This document shows, piece by piece, positions 18,128 through 26,966 of a DNA stretch of 38,993 bases. The translations under genes and the position numbers were made by a program. Numbering within the stretch: position 1 is the first letter of the stretch; each line of letters opens with the position of its first letter. The notes under the pieces are model-generated. The model saw only the letters and a program-made list of their open reading frames with translations. It searched no databases and was not told the DNA's origin. Location of the stretch: contig JAITUT010000083.1 of the NCBI GenBank assembly GCA_031286325.1, forward strand, positions 1 through 38,993, in the 5' to 3' direction. Origin of the DNA: Helicobacteraceae bacterium. GTDB lineage: Bacteria > Campylobacterota > Campylobacteria > Campylobacterales > SZUA-545.

Positions 18128-19105
18128 TTACATTAACTCTTTCTCATAAATCTGCATAATCTTCGGCGCGTAAGAGGCGATCCCCTTTTCGACCGTAAAG
18201 CGCGGCTCGTAACCTAGATCGTCTTTGATCGGTCTAATGTCGGCGCAAGTGTGCGATTGAAAAAATGGATACGGGTTATCAATGTATTCCACTTCAATTT
18301 CCTTTTCAAGCGTTTTCGTGAGGTTGCCGAAAATCTCGTTAAACGCGCGCGCCTCGCCGCTACCCACATTATAAATCGCGCTCTTTTTCGCCGTCAAAGC
18401 GCGGATATTCGCCTGCACGACGTCGTCAATATACACGAAATCGCGCCGCTGCTCGCCCCATTTGAATAAGCGCGGTTGCATACCGCTCAAAATTTGCAAG
18501 CCCATCTGCAAGATCATAGACGCCGTCCTGCCTTTATACGCCTCGCGCTGACCATAAACATTGAAATATCGCAAGCCTACCACCTTTATACCGTATTCCG
18601 GCGCGTATTTCATCGCGATTTTATCCATCATCAATTTGGAAAACCCATAGGCATTCTCAGGTTTTTCCCCCTCGCCGACGCAATTTGGCGCGGTTGAATT
18701 GCCGTAAACGCCGGCGCTGCTCGCGTAAATCACCATTGAGCCCTGTTTGCGCGCGATCTGCAAAATGTCTTTGAAAGCGTTCGTATTCGCCGCCACAACG
18801 AGCTTTTGATCCATTACCGTAGTGTCGCTGATCGCCGCTTGGTGGAAGATGTAGTCAAATTTATGATCCTTGTCGAACTTTTCGAGCCGCGCCAAATCGT
18901 CGTGGCTCGTAATGTCGCCGCTGATAACTTCACCCTTGAAACCGCGCAGGTTTTTGAAGTGTCCCAGCACGAAAGCGTCAAAGACGACAATGTTCGCTTT
19001 CGGATACTTGTCTTGAATGTAGAGCGCGAGGTTTGAGCCAACAAAGCCCGCTCCGCCCGTGATCAGAACGTTTTTGCCGTTGAGGTCTAGTTCCGTGTAG
19101 CGCAT
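18128..19105 (-). CDS. hldD: HldD, ADP-glyceromanno-heptose 6-epimerase
   Basis: Extended short-chain dehydrogenase that epimerises ADP-D,D-heptose to ADP-L,D-heptose, the last cytosolic step before heptose transfer to lipid A-Kdo. The Rossmann motif GGAGFVGSN is at residue 17, SSAGVYG carries the Ser/Thr of the triad and YGFSK the Tyr-Lys pair. GLRYFNVYG and FVYIDDV are the usual substrate-side segments. Length 325 aa is normal; the ATG has a strong AGGAGG site. It precedes hldE on the same strand. Confidence 0.94.
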   Translation of the reverse strand: MRYTELDLNGKNVLITGGAGFVGSNLALYIQDKYPKANIVVFDAFVLGHFKNLRGFKGEVISGDITSHDDLARLEKFDKDHKFDYIFHQAAISDTTVMDQKLVVAANTNAFKDILQIARKQGSMVIYASSAGVYGNSTAPNCVGEGEKPENAYGFSKLMMDKIAMKYAPEYGIKVVGLRYFNVYGQREAYKGRTASMILQMGLQILSGMQPRLFKWGEQRRDFVYIDDVVQANIRALTAKKSAIYNVGSGEARAFNEIFGNLTKTLEKEIEVEYIDNPYPFFQSHTCADIRPIKDDLGYEPRFTVEKGIASYAPKIMQIYEKELM

Positions 19106-19150
19106 TTGCCCTCCTACTAAATTTCACTAATTATATACAATTTCAAAGAG

Positions 19151-20092
19151 ATGGCATATAAATTTGTGGAATTTGAATTAACAAGCCCTACGAAAGCGGT
19201 CTATGCGTTAATGCGCGAGTTAAAGATCGCGCGCGGCGAAGCGCAGCGGCTCATCGACAAGCGGCGCGTTACTTTAAACGGCGAAATTCTGCGCGAAAAG
19301 GACTTGATCGCGGGCGTGATTAAAGCGCGGGTTTGGGATTCAATTGGCGAAGCGCTTGCGCCCGTCTTTACCGCGCCCGATTTCGCGATCTTTGACAAGC
19401 CGCCCTTTATGCTCGCGCACCCGAACGGATTTGATTCGGGGGCGACTTTGCTCGACGCGGCGCGCCTCGCGTTTGGCGAGATCGCGCAACTTTGCCACAG
19501 GATAGATCGGGAAACGAGCGGCTTGGTCGCGATCTCGCGGAATAAGATCGCCGAAGCCGAACTCAAAGATTTATTCGCGGCGCGGCTCGCTGGCAAAACT
19601 TATTTGGCGTGGGTGCGCGGACGGCTGGAATTTAACGGCGTGATCGACGAGCCGATCGCGCAAGGTACTCGCGAGCGCAACGCCAAACTCGGTCTGCCGA
19701 AGGTAATCGGCGCGGCGAGCCGCGATCAGGGCAAGGCGGCGCGGACTTTCGCGCGAACGATCGCGGTTTTTGAATGCGCGGGTCTTGACGGCGGCGCGGC
19801 GACTCTTGTGGAGGCGAAGCCAGTTACGGGTCGCACGCACCAGATTAGAATTCACCTCGCGCATATCGGGTTTCCGATTTTGGGAGACGCGCTTTATGGC
19901 GCGAACGTTGATGCGGCGCGGCTTTGGCTCGATCGCGCGCTAGATCGCAAGGAGAAGATCGCGCTTACTGGCGCCGATCGCCTAATGTTGCACGCCGATT
20001 CGCTGGAATTTTGCTACAAACGATCGCGGTTTTTTATTAAAAGCGCGCCCGGCTTCGCGAGTTTTGAAACATTACAAAATCATATCGGGTAG
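19151..20092 (+). CDS. RluA/RluD-family pseudouridine synthase
   Basis: Isomerises specific uridines in rRNA or tRNA. An N-terminal S4-like segment ([21 protein letters not shown], about 20-40) is followed by the catalytic motif [11 protein letters not shown] (catalytic Asp) near residue 118 and the conserved [20 protein letters not shown] with LYG near residue 225. Length 313 aa is normal. It starts 45 bases from the divergent hldD, and purT follows 29 bases later on the same strand. Which RNA site it modifies cannot be told. Confidence 0.9.
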   Translation: MAYKFVEFELTSPTKAVYALMRELKIARGEAQRLIDKRRVTLNGEILREKDLIAGVIKARVWDSIGEALAPVFTAPDFAIFDKPPFMLAHPNGFDSGATLLDAARLAFGEIAQLCHRIDRETSGLVAISRNKIAEAELKDLFAARLAGKTYLAWVRGRLEFNGVIDEPIAQGTRERNAKLGLPKVIGAASRDQGKAARTFARTIAVFECAGLDGGAATLVEAKPVTGRTHQIRIHLAHIGFPILGDALYGANVDAARLWLDRALDRKEKIALTGADRLMLHADSLEFCYKRSRFFIKSAPGFASFETLQNHIG

Positions 20093-20121
20093 AATTTACG
20101 AAAAATTTGGAGGCTTTGGCT

Positions 20122-21291
20122 ATGGATTTCGGCGCGCCATTAAAATCAAATGCGATCAAGATAATGTTGCTCGGCAGCGGCGAGTTGGGGAAAGAAGTCG
20201 CGATCGAGGCGCAACGTTTGGGCTTGGAGGTGATCGCGGTGGATCGTTACGCGGACGCGCCCGCGCATCTAGTCGCGAACCGCGCGTACACGATTGATAT
20301 GAAAGATAAAGAGCAGATTTTGGAGATAGCGCGGCGCGAAAAACCTTCTTTCATTCTGCCCGAAATTGAGGCGATCAACATTGAGGCGTTGATTGAGGCG
20401 GAAAAAGAGGGCTTCAATGTGATCCCAAACGCCCGCGCGGTGGAGCTCACAATGAACCGCAAGGGAATCCGCAAATTCGCCGCCGAGGAACTTGGCGTCA
20501 AAACGAGCGGCTATCGTTTTGTACGGACTTTGGAGGAGTTAAAAGTCGCCGCGATCGCGCTTGGTTTTCCGTGCGTGATTAAACCTGTGATGAGCAGCAG
20601 CGGGCACGGGCAAAGCATTGCGAGGAGCGAGGCGGATTTAGCGCGGTGCTTTGAATTTGCCGTGGAGGACGCGCGGGGAGACGCGAGCGAGATGATCGTA
20701 GAGGAGTTTATTCCGTTTGATTTTGAGATTACCCTGCTCACGGCGCGGACGGAACGCGAAACGCGCTTTTGTCCTCCGATCGGGCATATTCAAAAGGACG
20801 GCGACTATATTTTTTCGTGGCAACCTATGGAACTTAGCGTTGTCGCGCGCGAAAAGTGCGAGGCGATCGCGAAAAAAGTTACGGGCGCGCTTGGCGGCCG
20901 CGGGATTTTCGGCGTGGAGTTGTTTGTGAAGGGCGACGAGGTCTATTTCAGCGAGGTTAGCCCGCGCCCGCACGATACGGGAATGGTTACGCTGATTACG
21001 CAAAGCGTGAGCGAGTTTGGGTTGCATATTCGCGCGGTTTTGGGCTTGCCGCTGGGCTTTGCGCTTTTGACGGCGGGGGCGAGCGCGGCGTATAAAGCCG
21101 CAAGCGAGAGCGCGAATCCAGTACTGGAAATTCCTGACGAAATCTGGACGGAAACCTCTTTCGCGCGGCTTTTTGGCAAACCTGTTAGCCATAAAGGGCG
21201 CAGAATGGCGATCGTACTCGCGGCGGATAAAAGCGCGGATCGCGCCAAAGATCGCGCGGCGGAGTTGGTATCGAAGATACGCGATCGCTAA
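20122..21291 (+). CDS. purT: PurT, formate-dependent GAR transformylase
   Basis: ATP-grasp enzyme that makes formyl-GAR from GAR, formate and ATP, an alternative to folate-dependent PurN. The [17 protein letters not shown] nucleotide-fold opening, [14 protein letters not shown] loop and [19 protein letters not shown] segment ([14 protein letters not shown]) are all intact. The ATG at 20122 has GGAGG eight bases upstream; an in-frame TTG at 20107 lacks one. It follows the pseudouridine synthase in a likely two-gene unit. Downstream lies the rearranged region with cassette remnants. Confidence 0.95.
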   Translation: MDFGAPLKSNAIKIMLLGSGELGKEVAIEAQRLGLEVIAVDRYADAPAHLVANRAYTIDMKDKEQILEIARREKPSFILPEIEAINIEALIEAEKEGFNVIPNARAVELTMNRKGIRKFAAEELGVKTSGYRFVRTLEELKVAAIALGFPCVIKPVMSSSGHGQSIARSEADLARCFEFAVEDARGDASEMIVEEFIPFDFEITLLTARTERETRFCPPIGHIQKDGDYIFSWQPMELSVVAREKCEAIAKKVTGALGGRGIFGVELFVKGDEVYFSEVSPRPHDTGMVTLITQSVSEFGLHIRAVLGLPLGFALLTAGASAAYKAASESANPVLEIPDEIWTETSFARLFGKPVSHKGRRMAIVLAADKSADRAKDRAAELVSKIRDR

Positions 21292-21415
21292 AAATTGCCT
21301 AAGATCGTTAAAATCGCCGAAAATTCGCGCGGAAACCGTATTTTTAAGATATATTTGGAAAGCGCGGATTAGAGAGTCGCCGTTTTTGTTTGCCGCCCAA
21401 ACAACAGCTTAAAAT

Positions 21416-21637
21416 CGCGGCGATCACGATCGCGAAATAGCTTTCTTTTTCATTTATTTTCCGCTTTATAATCGCGCGGGTTTAGGTTATTTTCTAGGCG
21501 ATATGTCCTAAACCCAAGCATTGCGTCATAAGCCATAAACGCTTTAATTTTATCGAGCGTATTTCCGATTCCGCAATTTGCGCGGCGGAGCATTTTGGAA
21601 TGTTTCAAATATATGATTGGCTGGCGCGGCTAGATGT
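21416..21637 (-). pseudogene. Shredded third hydrolase-lipoprotein cassette, distal part
   Basis: No open gene, but the DNA aligns with the cassette at 22.5-24.8 kb. Positions 21416-21570 match 22496-22650 (3' end of the lipoprotein gene, including AACCCAAGCATTGCGTCATA). A deletion then joins CAATTTGCGCGG (matching about 22742) to 21590-21637, which matches 23412-23466 inside the hydrolase gene (GATTGGCTGGCG). The copy breaks at 21637, where mntP begins. It is a decayed tandem copy; the order of the pieces is the same as in cassette 2. Confidence 0.75.
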
Positions 21638-21639
21638 CG

Positions 21640-22206
21640 CTATCCGTTCGTGAGTAAATGCTCAATTAGTATTTTTAATCCCAGCGCGACAAGAATGAAT
21701 CCTCCGGCAAATTCCGCCTTTGACTTAAATTTTATTCCGAATATATGCCCAACCTTTACGCCGGCTATTGATACGCAAAAAGTTACCGCGCCGATTATTA
21801 TAATCGCCGTAAAGATATATATGTCAAAAAACGCGAATGTTATTCCTATCGCCAGCGCGTCTATGCTGGTCGCTATCGCAAATAACAACATTTTTATAAA
21901 TTGAAACGGGTTTTTATTCAACTCCTCCTTGTCTTTGGAGAAACTATCTTTTATCATTTTCCCGCCGATAAAAGCGAGAAGAATAAATACCGCCCAATGA
22001 TCCAAATGTTGAATTTTTTTTTCTTAGTTAATACCCGCGCCATATCCGATAAGCGGCATAAGAGCCTGAAAAAAACCAAAATATATGCCCGGAAGTATAA
22101 TTTCGGTAATTTTCGGTTTCTTTACCGATAAGCCTAAAGTTATTGAAACAGCAAAGGCGTCCATTGACAGACCAACCGCAATTACCAAAATTTCGAAGAA
22201 ACCCAC
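21640..22206 (-). pseudogene. mntP: MntP-type manganese exporter, interrupted by a stop
   Basis: MntP is a six-helix Mn(II) efflux pump with two similar halves. The first half has LSMDAFAVS, the second TSIDALAIG, both with the conserved Asp, and GYFG/FQALMPLIGY-type segments. The GTG start at 22206 has AGGGG eight bases upstream. The frame is broken only by one in-frame TAA at 22024-22026, after GYGAGIN; reading continues in the same frame with KIQHLDHWAVF. An A9 run (minus strand) follows the stop. Base composition is more AT-rich than neighbours. It sits inside the hydrolase relic, so it probably inserted later. A sequencing error at the stop is possible. Confidence 0.8.
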
Positions 22207-22235
22207 GCTAATACCCCTGTAGTGAAGTTACAAAA

Positions 22236-22292
22236 AACTATGAATTATTTTAAAACTTTTCTCGCTGTCGTTTTGAGCGTATTTTCGCAAAA
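22236..22292 (-). pseudogene. Hydrolase relic fragment, proximal part of third cassette
   Basis: TATGAATTATTTTAA at about 22239 continues the hydrolase match where the 21637 fragment stops: it aligns with 23464-23510 of the cassette 2 hydrolase gene. It then jumps to the segment matching the gene's 5' flank (24788 onward). The mntP gene separates the two relic fragments, so the insertion split an already homologous sequence. Confidence 0.65.
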
Positions 22293-22503
22293 TTTCTTTT
22301 CCGATAAGAAAGCGAAATTGTATATAGAGTTTCCTTAAACTAACTTTTGAGATATATTTTGCTTGCGGTCACGGAAGTTCTCTCGCGTCGCAAAGCGGGG
22401 CGTTAAGCGACGGGTAATTTTGCGGCGACGTTAAGCGCGTTTTTTTCCAGAGTATAGAGCTCGTAGCGGATATTTTTGTATTTCGCGCTCTCTTTCGCGG
22501 CGA
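22293..22503 (-). repeat. Direct repeat, copy A: thiD2 3' end plus flank
   Basis: About 210 bases that match 24792-25005 in the same orientation at roughly 88-90 percent by eye. Positions 22403-22503 correspond to the last ~35 codons of the thiD2-like gene (SAKYKNIRYELYTLEKNAL, still open in frame) and 22293-22402 to its downstream flank. The repeat brackets the cassette 2 genes, the layout expected for a tandem duplication of a unit comprising thiD2 3' end, hydrolase and lipoprotein. Confidence 0.85.
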
Positions 22504-22529
22504 TCACGATCGCGAAAGTAACTTTCTTT

Positions 22530-23087
22530 TCATTTATTTTCCGCTTTATAATCGCACGGGTTTGGATTTTTTTCCAAGCGATATGTTCTAAACCCAAGCA
22601 TTGCGTCATAAGCCATAAAGGCTTGAATTCTATCGGGTGTATTTTTGCTCAGATCTCCTACAAAGTCAGTCTCTTCTTTCTCTTTTTCAAACGAAAAAAC
22701 TTTCCACATACACTCCAAAGCGCGAAAAGACTCTTTTTCGGCAATTTGCGCGGCTTCTTTGTCGCCTTTTTTGCCCGCGTTAAGCAAAGCTTGCGCCCAT
22801 TTTGCTTTTTGCAACAGCGACTCTCGCTTTTCTTCATCTTTCGCTTTTGAATAACGTTTATAGATCGCGATCTCTATATCATCGCGAACACCGTTATTGT
22901 TGGCGTCTATCCCCTCTACAGTCGCTTTTCCGGCTTTGCCCGGATCGGGCGGTAAGTTATAAGCCGATAGTTAAGGATCAATATTGTTACTGCCGCCGCT
23001 ACCGCCAACGCAACCGTCGAGCAGTAGCATATACAGAACCCCGTCGATTAAAACAATCGCGCTATTTTTGATCTCTTTTGATCGCAT
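22530..23087 (-). pseudogene. EF-hand-like lipoprotein, cassette 2, with in-frame stop
   Basis: The frame begins at ATG 23087 (AAGGGGG five bases upstream, inside the hydrolase 3' end) and encodes a lipoprotein-like start with LLLDGC followed by GGSGGS. A TAA at 22971-22973 interrupts it. Directly after, in the same frame, come LPPDPG, GID and the EF-hand loop DANNNGVRDDIE, then a helical region with ALECMWKVF, AFMAYDAMLGFRTY and CDYKAENK. Domain order equals the cassette 1 lipoproteins. One substitution would restore about 184 residues. Loss of function, readthrough, or an assembly error are all possible. Confidence 0.7.
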
Positions 23088-24788
23088 TGATCACCCCCTT
23101 GTGGTCTTTGTATGGATTATTTAGGCGCGGGAAATGAATAGTCTCTATTAAACTCCAAAACTGCTTGTCAATTTCCGCTCTACTTGGTAGTTGCGGGGCA
23201 AAATACGCTTGCAAGAAGGAATGGTTTAAGACGTCTCTTGTATCTTCCAACCCATCCGGATTGTTATCTATATTGCCGGGTAATATATCAGAATATATCA
23301 TCCTTACCCAATATATAACCAAATCGTCGTTAGCGGTTATGTATGGCGAAGCGTTTTGCCATGTTTGATACCAAGATTTGCCGTTCTCCCATACATTACT
23401 ATTTATATACATCTGTCCGGCATATTGGAATGTTTGAAATACATGATTGGCTGGCGTGGCTATATGAATTATTTTAAGACCTTTCTTGCTCTCCTCCTGA
23501 TTATATTTTCCTGAAAGTTCATTTGTTGCCAGCCTTGCCGCGGTATTAGCAAATAAATTACCCTGACTGTAAGCAAAAATAATCACTCTTTCGCTGTTTT
23601 CAAGAGCGTTTAAATATTTTTGCGTAATATTGTTTTCTGTTGTTATCAGCAACTCAAGCGTTTTTGATTTTTGAGCGGCGGTTTCGGCTAAAAGCCTAAT
23701 CATTTCATCGCTTCTATTCTGATCTAATTGAGGCAAAACGGTCTTTAAATACCATTCTATATTTTTTTCAAATATGCAAAAATTCGGATATTCGTCGCAA
23801 AATTCGTTATTGTATTTTATACCGCCCGTTAGAATGCCTTTCTCAATTGCTTTTTGGTGAACTACCTCGCTTAAATCGCCGAAAAGCGACACAGTAGGAT
23901 TATACACGAGCTCAAATTTAAAATATTCGTGCGGGTATCTGTTTTTTAATTCATTTGCGTATGCGGATTCAATTGCTTTTAAATTCCTGAACGCATCATC
24001 TGGTTGCGTGAAAATTCCGTTAGTAAAAAATATTGTAGTAGTCTTTTTGTGGCAAGAAAAAGAGTTGGCTCTATCACACCAAGGATAATCACATTCGTCT
24101 TTGGGCGTCCAAACCCAACCCTCTTCGCACTCGCATTGTAACTTATCTTTTTTCCACGACATATTTGAGGAGCATTGGAGAGTAACATTGCAATCCGCTA
24201 CGTCATTGTTAATCTCACATAAAGACGAGTTTTTAATATCGTCGCCAAATTTCTCTTTATAGCTGTTGATGCAATCTAGTGCGTTTTTGTCTTCAAGAAC
24301 AAATTGTAGATAACATCGCGCATAGCTTGCTTTGTCAAAAAAACTAGCAACAAAAGAAGTAGCAACAGTTGCATTTTGAGCGGATTGGTTATATGTTATC
24401 TCCCAATTTCTTGCAAAAAAATCGTTGGCTTATGAGGATATGTTCCTACTTGGTCAGAAAGGCTGTAATCACTAAAGCCAAATATTAAATAATATGGATT
24501 TTTCGGTTGTATTGGAGCGTGCATAGGATAATAATAACTTATATCGCATTCATCAAACCTTGAAACAAGAACGCTCATATCTACAATTTGGGACAACTCC
24601 GAGCTTTCAGGATAGATCGGCGCGAGAGTTTCGGAAAGGGAGAAAGGGCAAAAAAACAAGATCAAAACAATAGCGATTCTGGCGATTGCGCGTGAAGCCG
24701 CGCCGTCTTTGACAATAAACAAAGATCGCGATTCGCGATCGCAAGAGTTTTGCAAAACAGACGGGCAATTTGATTGATTAAGGGACAC
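23062..24788 (-). pseudogene. Secreted alpha/beta hydrolase, cassette 2, split by a homopolymer frameshift
   Basis: Paralogue of the hydrolase at 13.5-15.0 kb. GTG start at 24788 with AAAAAGGA six bases upstream, a signal peptide (IAIVLILFFCPFSLS), and an aromatic N-terminal region run to a 7-base T-run on the minus strand (24421-24415). There the frame ends 18 bases later. One extra T would join it to the downstream frame, giving PTIFFARNWE. The second part keeps FDKASYARCYLQF (matched in cassette 1), the strand TIFFTNGIF, nucleophile elbow VIIFAYSQGN, TANDDLV and LNHS, so the whole triad is intact. It would be about 575 aa if in frame. Either phase-variable, decayed, or a read error. Confidence 0.75.
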
Positions 24789-24791
24789 AAT

Positions 24792-25005
24792 ATTCCTTTT
24801 TTCCGACAAGAAAGCAAAATTATATATAAAGCTTTCTTAAACTAAGCTTTGAGATATATTTTGCTTGCGGTCACGGAAGTTCTCTCGCATCGCAAAGCGG
24901 GGCGTTAAGCGGCGGGTAATTTTGCGGCGAGGCTAAGCGCGTTTTTTTCCAGAGTGTAGATCTCGTAGCGGATATTTTTGTATTTCGCGCTTTCTTTCGC
25001 GGAGA
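24792..25005 (-). repeat. Direct repeat, copy B: thiD2 3' end plus flank
   Basis: Partner of 22293-22503. It includes the true 3' end of the thiD2-like gene (24905-25005) and the 24792-24904 flank that carries TTGAGATATATTTTGCTTGC-type sequence found in both copies. The hydrolase start lies at its inner edge, so part of the promoter or leader of cassette 2 is contained in the repeat. Confidence 0.85.
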
Positions 25006-25336
25006 TCGCGGCGAGATCGCCCTCAAAAATTTTGAAAATTTCCTCCAAAACGCGGGCGGCTTCTTGCGCTCTTTTGAAGTTTGCGATCAAAACATTTTTA
25101 ATTTCAAAAGAGCGATCGTTTTCTCCTGCGGAATTTGCGCGTAAAACATCATTTTCAGAATCGCGCGAATTTAACAACTCGTCGTAAATTTCCGGTATGC
25201 GGGAAATATGCCGCAACTCTTTTAATTTTTTCGCCAAAATTTCATCATTTAAGATATATCTGCAAATGTCTTCAACCACGCGAATTCCTTCGCGCAATCT
25301 ATTCAAATTCGCGTCTATAATTCGCGCGTCTTTCAC
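24905..25336 (-). CDS. thiD2: Stand-alone ThiD2-type HMP-P kinase domain
   Basis: Resembles the domain fused to the N-terminus of ThiE in some bacteria, known as ThiD2, which phosphorylates hydroxymethylpyrimidine phosphate to the diphosphate for thiamin synthesis. The opening RIIDANLNRLREGIRVVEDICRY is the family signature; KELRH and FKRAQEAARVLEEIFK follow. About 143 aa. The likely start is GTG 25336 (TAGG eight bases upstream, overlapping the preceding stop); TTG 25342 is the alternative. It is the last gene of a tight unit with the two genes upstream. Its 3' end is duplicated at 22.4 kb. Confidence 0.82.
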   Translation of the reverse strand: MKDARIIDANLNRLREGIRVVEDICRYILNDEILAKKLKELRHISRIPEIYDELLNSRDSENDVLRANSAGENDRSFEIKNVLIANFKRAQEAARVLEEIFKIFEGDLAAISAKESAKYKNIRYEIYTLEKNALSLAAKLPAA

Positions 25337-25345
25337 CCCCAAAAC

Positions 25346-26014
25346 CTAGACGATTAAATTTGCTTTTTCAAGTTTAACGGCAAACTCAGACGAGACATTA
25401 AGATAAAGTTGCAAAAAGAGATGCATTGTCGTATCCCCGATCGCGTCTTCGTTAATATCAAACCTAATAACAGACGAGTTATCCGCCGCGAGGGCGGTGA
25501 AAGTTCTAGCTTTCGCGCGCGAGGCGAACGCCGTTTCGCCGAAGACTTTAGGCGGCGTCAAAGTCGCGAGTTTTATAGGTTCCGCGCCCTCTACGGGCAA
25601 TAAAATATCCACCGATCCGCTCAAAACTACATAACACTCCGAGCCCGAATCGCCCGCCGAAAAGACTTTTTTCGCTTTGTCAAACTGCACGATCCTAGCG
25701 TTTCGGACGAGTTTTAGGACGTCGGCGCCTATCAAACCCTCAAACATATAAATTTTCGCGCACATTTCGGAGAGTTTTTGCTCGGCTTGCGATAGGTTGG
25801 GTCCAGGCTTCACAAAGTCTTCCGGAGCGGGTGATGCGGCGTTTGCGCCCGCGGGAGCGGCGGCGTTTTGGGCGACATTCGCGCCCGCGCTCGCGGCTAC
25901 TGGAGTCTTCGGCTTTTCGGGCGGATTGATCGCAAGCGGCGTGTAATTATTCACAACATATATGAGTTTTCTGATATCTTCTTCGGTGTATTCCGTGTGC
26001 AGAAATTTCGCCAT
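25346..26014 (-). CDS. Cyclic-nucleotide-binding-domain protein without HTH
   Basis: A 222-residue cytoplasmic protein. Residues about 1-30 are charged, 35-70 form an Ala/Pro-rich linker, and about 85-205 form a Crp-type beta-roll (FEGLIGADVLKLVRNARIVQFDKAKKVFSAGDSG, YVVLSGSVDILLP, VFGETAF). The GE..AF phosphate-binding cassette is recognisable, but the canonical Arg in the RxA position is replaced by a context reading ASRAKART, so ligand binding is plausible. There is no C-terminal DNA-binding domain. Its start overlaps the upstream stop by one base (TAATG). Confidence 0.75.
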   Translation of the reverse strand: MAKFLHTEYTEEDIRKLIYVVNNYTPLAINPPEKPKTPVAASAGANVAQNAAAPAGANAASPAPEDFVKPGPNLSQAEQKLSEMCAKIYMFEGLIGADVLKLVRNARIVQFDKAKKVFSAGDSGSECYVVLSGSVDILLPVEGAEPIKLATLTPPKVFGETAFASRAKARTFTALAADNSSVIRFDINEDAIGDTTMHLFLQLYLNVSSEFAVKLEKANLIV

Positions 26015-26856
26015 TATTCCATCTCCTTCAAAACTTCTTTAAGATATTGATGCCAATCTGACGCGCTCGATTTTTTCATATCAATATTTCGCAAATAATA
26101 TTTAATGAAAGTTTTCGTGCTGTAATCACCCTCAATTCTCGCTTGCGCGAAAAATTTATTGATTAGCTGCGAGTGCGCCGCCAAATACCAAAGCAAACGA
26201 TCAAGATAGTAGCTTTTAATTTGCAAAATTTCGCGCATAGATTCCTCTATATTTTGCACATATTCGTCAAAATTTAAGAAGAAATTTTCACTCATCGCAG
26301 CCTCTAAAGCTTTGATCTCTTTTGTGAGTTCCGCCAACTTTTCTTTGGATGTCGCAAAAGCGTCAATCGCGTCAACATACCGCTTGCTGAGCGATTTAAT
26401 ATACGCCACCTCCTCGGGTGTTTTCGGAGGGGGCAGGGCGTTTTTCTCGCGCTCGGAGCTAACCGCGATCGACTGCGATCTTTTTTTAAGCGCGTCCGTG
26501 ATCGTAATCTCATTCTCCAAAGCGCGGTATTGCGGCACATTCGGTAAGAAATCGCGCACATAAACGAGTTTGCTCATCTTGGTTTTTTTCATAAATTCGG
26601 TCAGAAATTCGTGAATGCGATCGCAATCCACGCGGATTTTCGCGAGAGTTCCGGCGTTAATTCCCGGGTCAACCGCGCGCAAATTGTTAAACGCCGTTAC
26701 GAGAAAGCGGCGCATTTTAATATAGTCAAGCTGCGGCTTCAAAAAGCCGTTCGCGTTTATGAAGTCAAGTTCGGTTTGCGCCATTGAGATGTCGTCTCCA
26801 AAAAATTTGTCCATAAAGGACGCGACTTCTTCCGTGATTTCCTCTTGCGTCATCAT
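26014..26856 (-). CDS. Uncharacterised helical protein
   Basis: About 280 residues, no signal peptide or membrane span. It is predicted mostly helical with a charged central coiled-coil-like stretch (about 155-195, KSLSKRYVDAIDAFATSKEKL). No domain is recognised. I prefer ATG 26856 (GGGG six bases upstream) over a TTG 12 bases earlier. The one-base overlap with the cyclic-nucleotide-binding gene suggests the two proteins act together. The gene is divergent from glyS. Confidence 0.7.
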   Translation of the reverse strand: MMTQEEITEEVASFMDKFFGDDISMAQTELDFINANGFLKPQLDYIKMRRFLVTAFNNLRAVDPGINAGTLAKIRVDCDRIHEFLTEFMKKTKMSKLVYVRDFLPNVPQYRALENEITITDALKKRSQSIAVSSEREKNALPPPKTPEEVAYIKSLSKRYVDAIDAFATSKEKLAELTKEIKALEAAMSENFFLNFDEYVQNIEESMREILQIKSYYLDRLLWYLAAHSQLINKFFAQARIEGDYSTKTFIKYYLRNIDMKKSSASDWHQYLKEVLKEME

Positions 26857-26966
26857 ATTTCGCCCCAAAATGCCGAATTAGTAATGGTATTTTAATTAAA
26901 AACGCCTTTTAGCGGTTTTCAGCGATTTTTGCCTAAAATCGCGCAATTTTTTAGCAAGGATTTGAT

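Noticed and set aside
22014-22022. The 9-base homopolymer in mntP as a phase-variation switch
   Set aside because: The disabling TAA lies upstream of the tract in the same frame, so changing tract length would not restore the protein.
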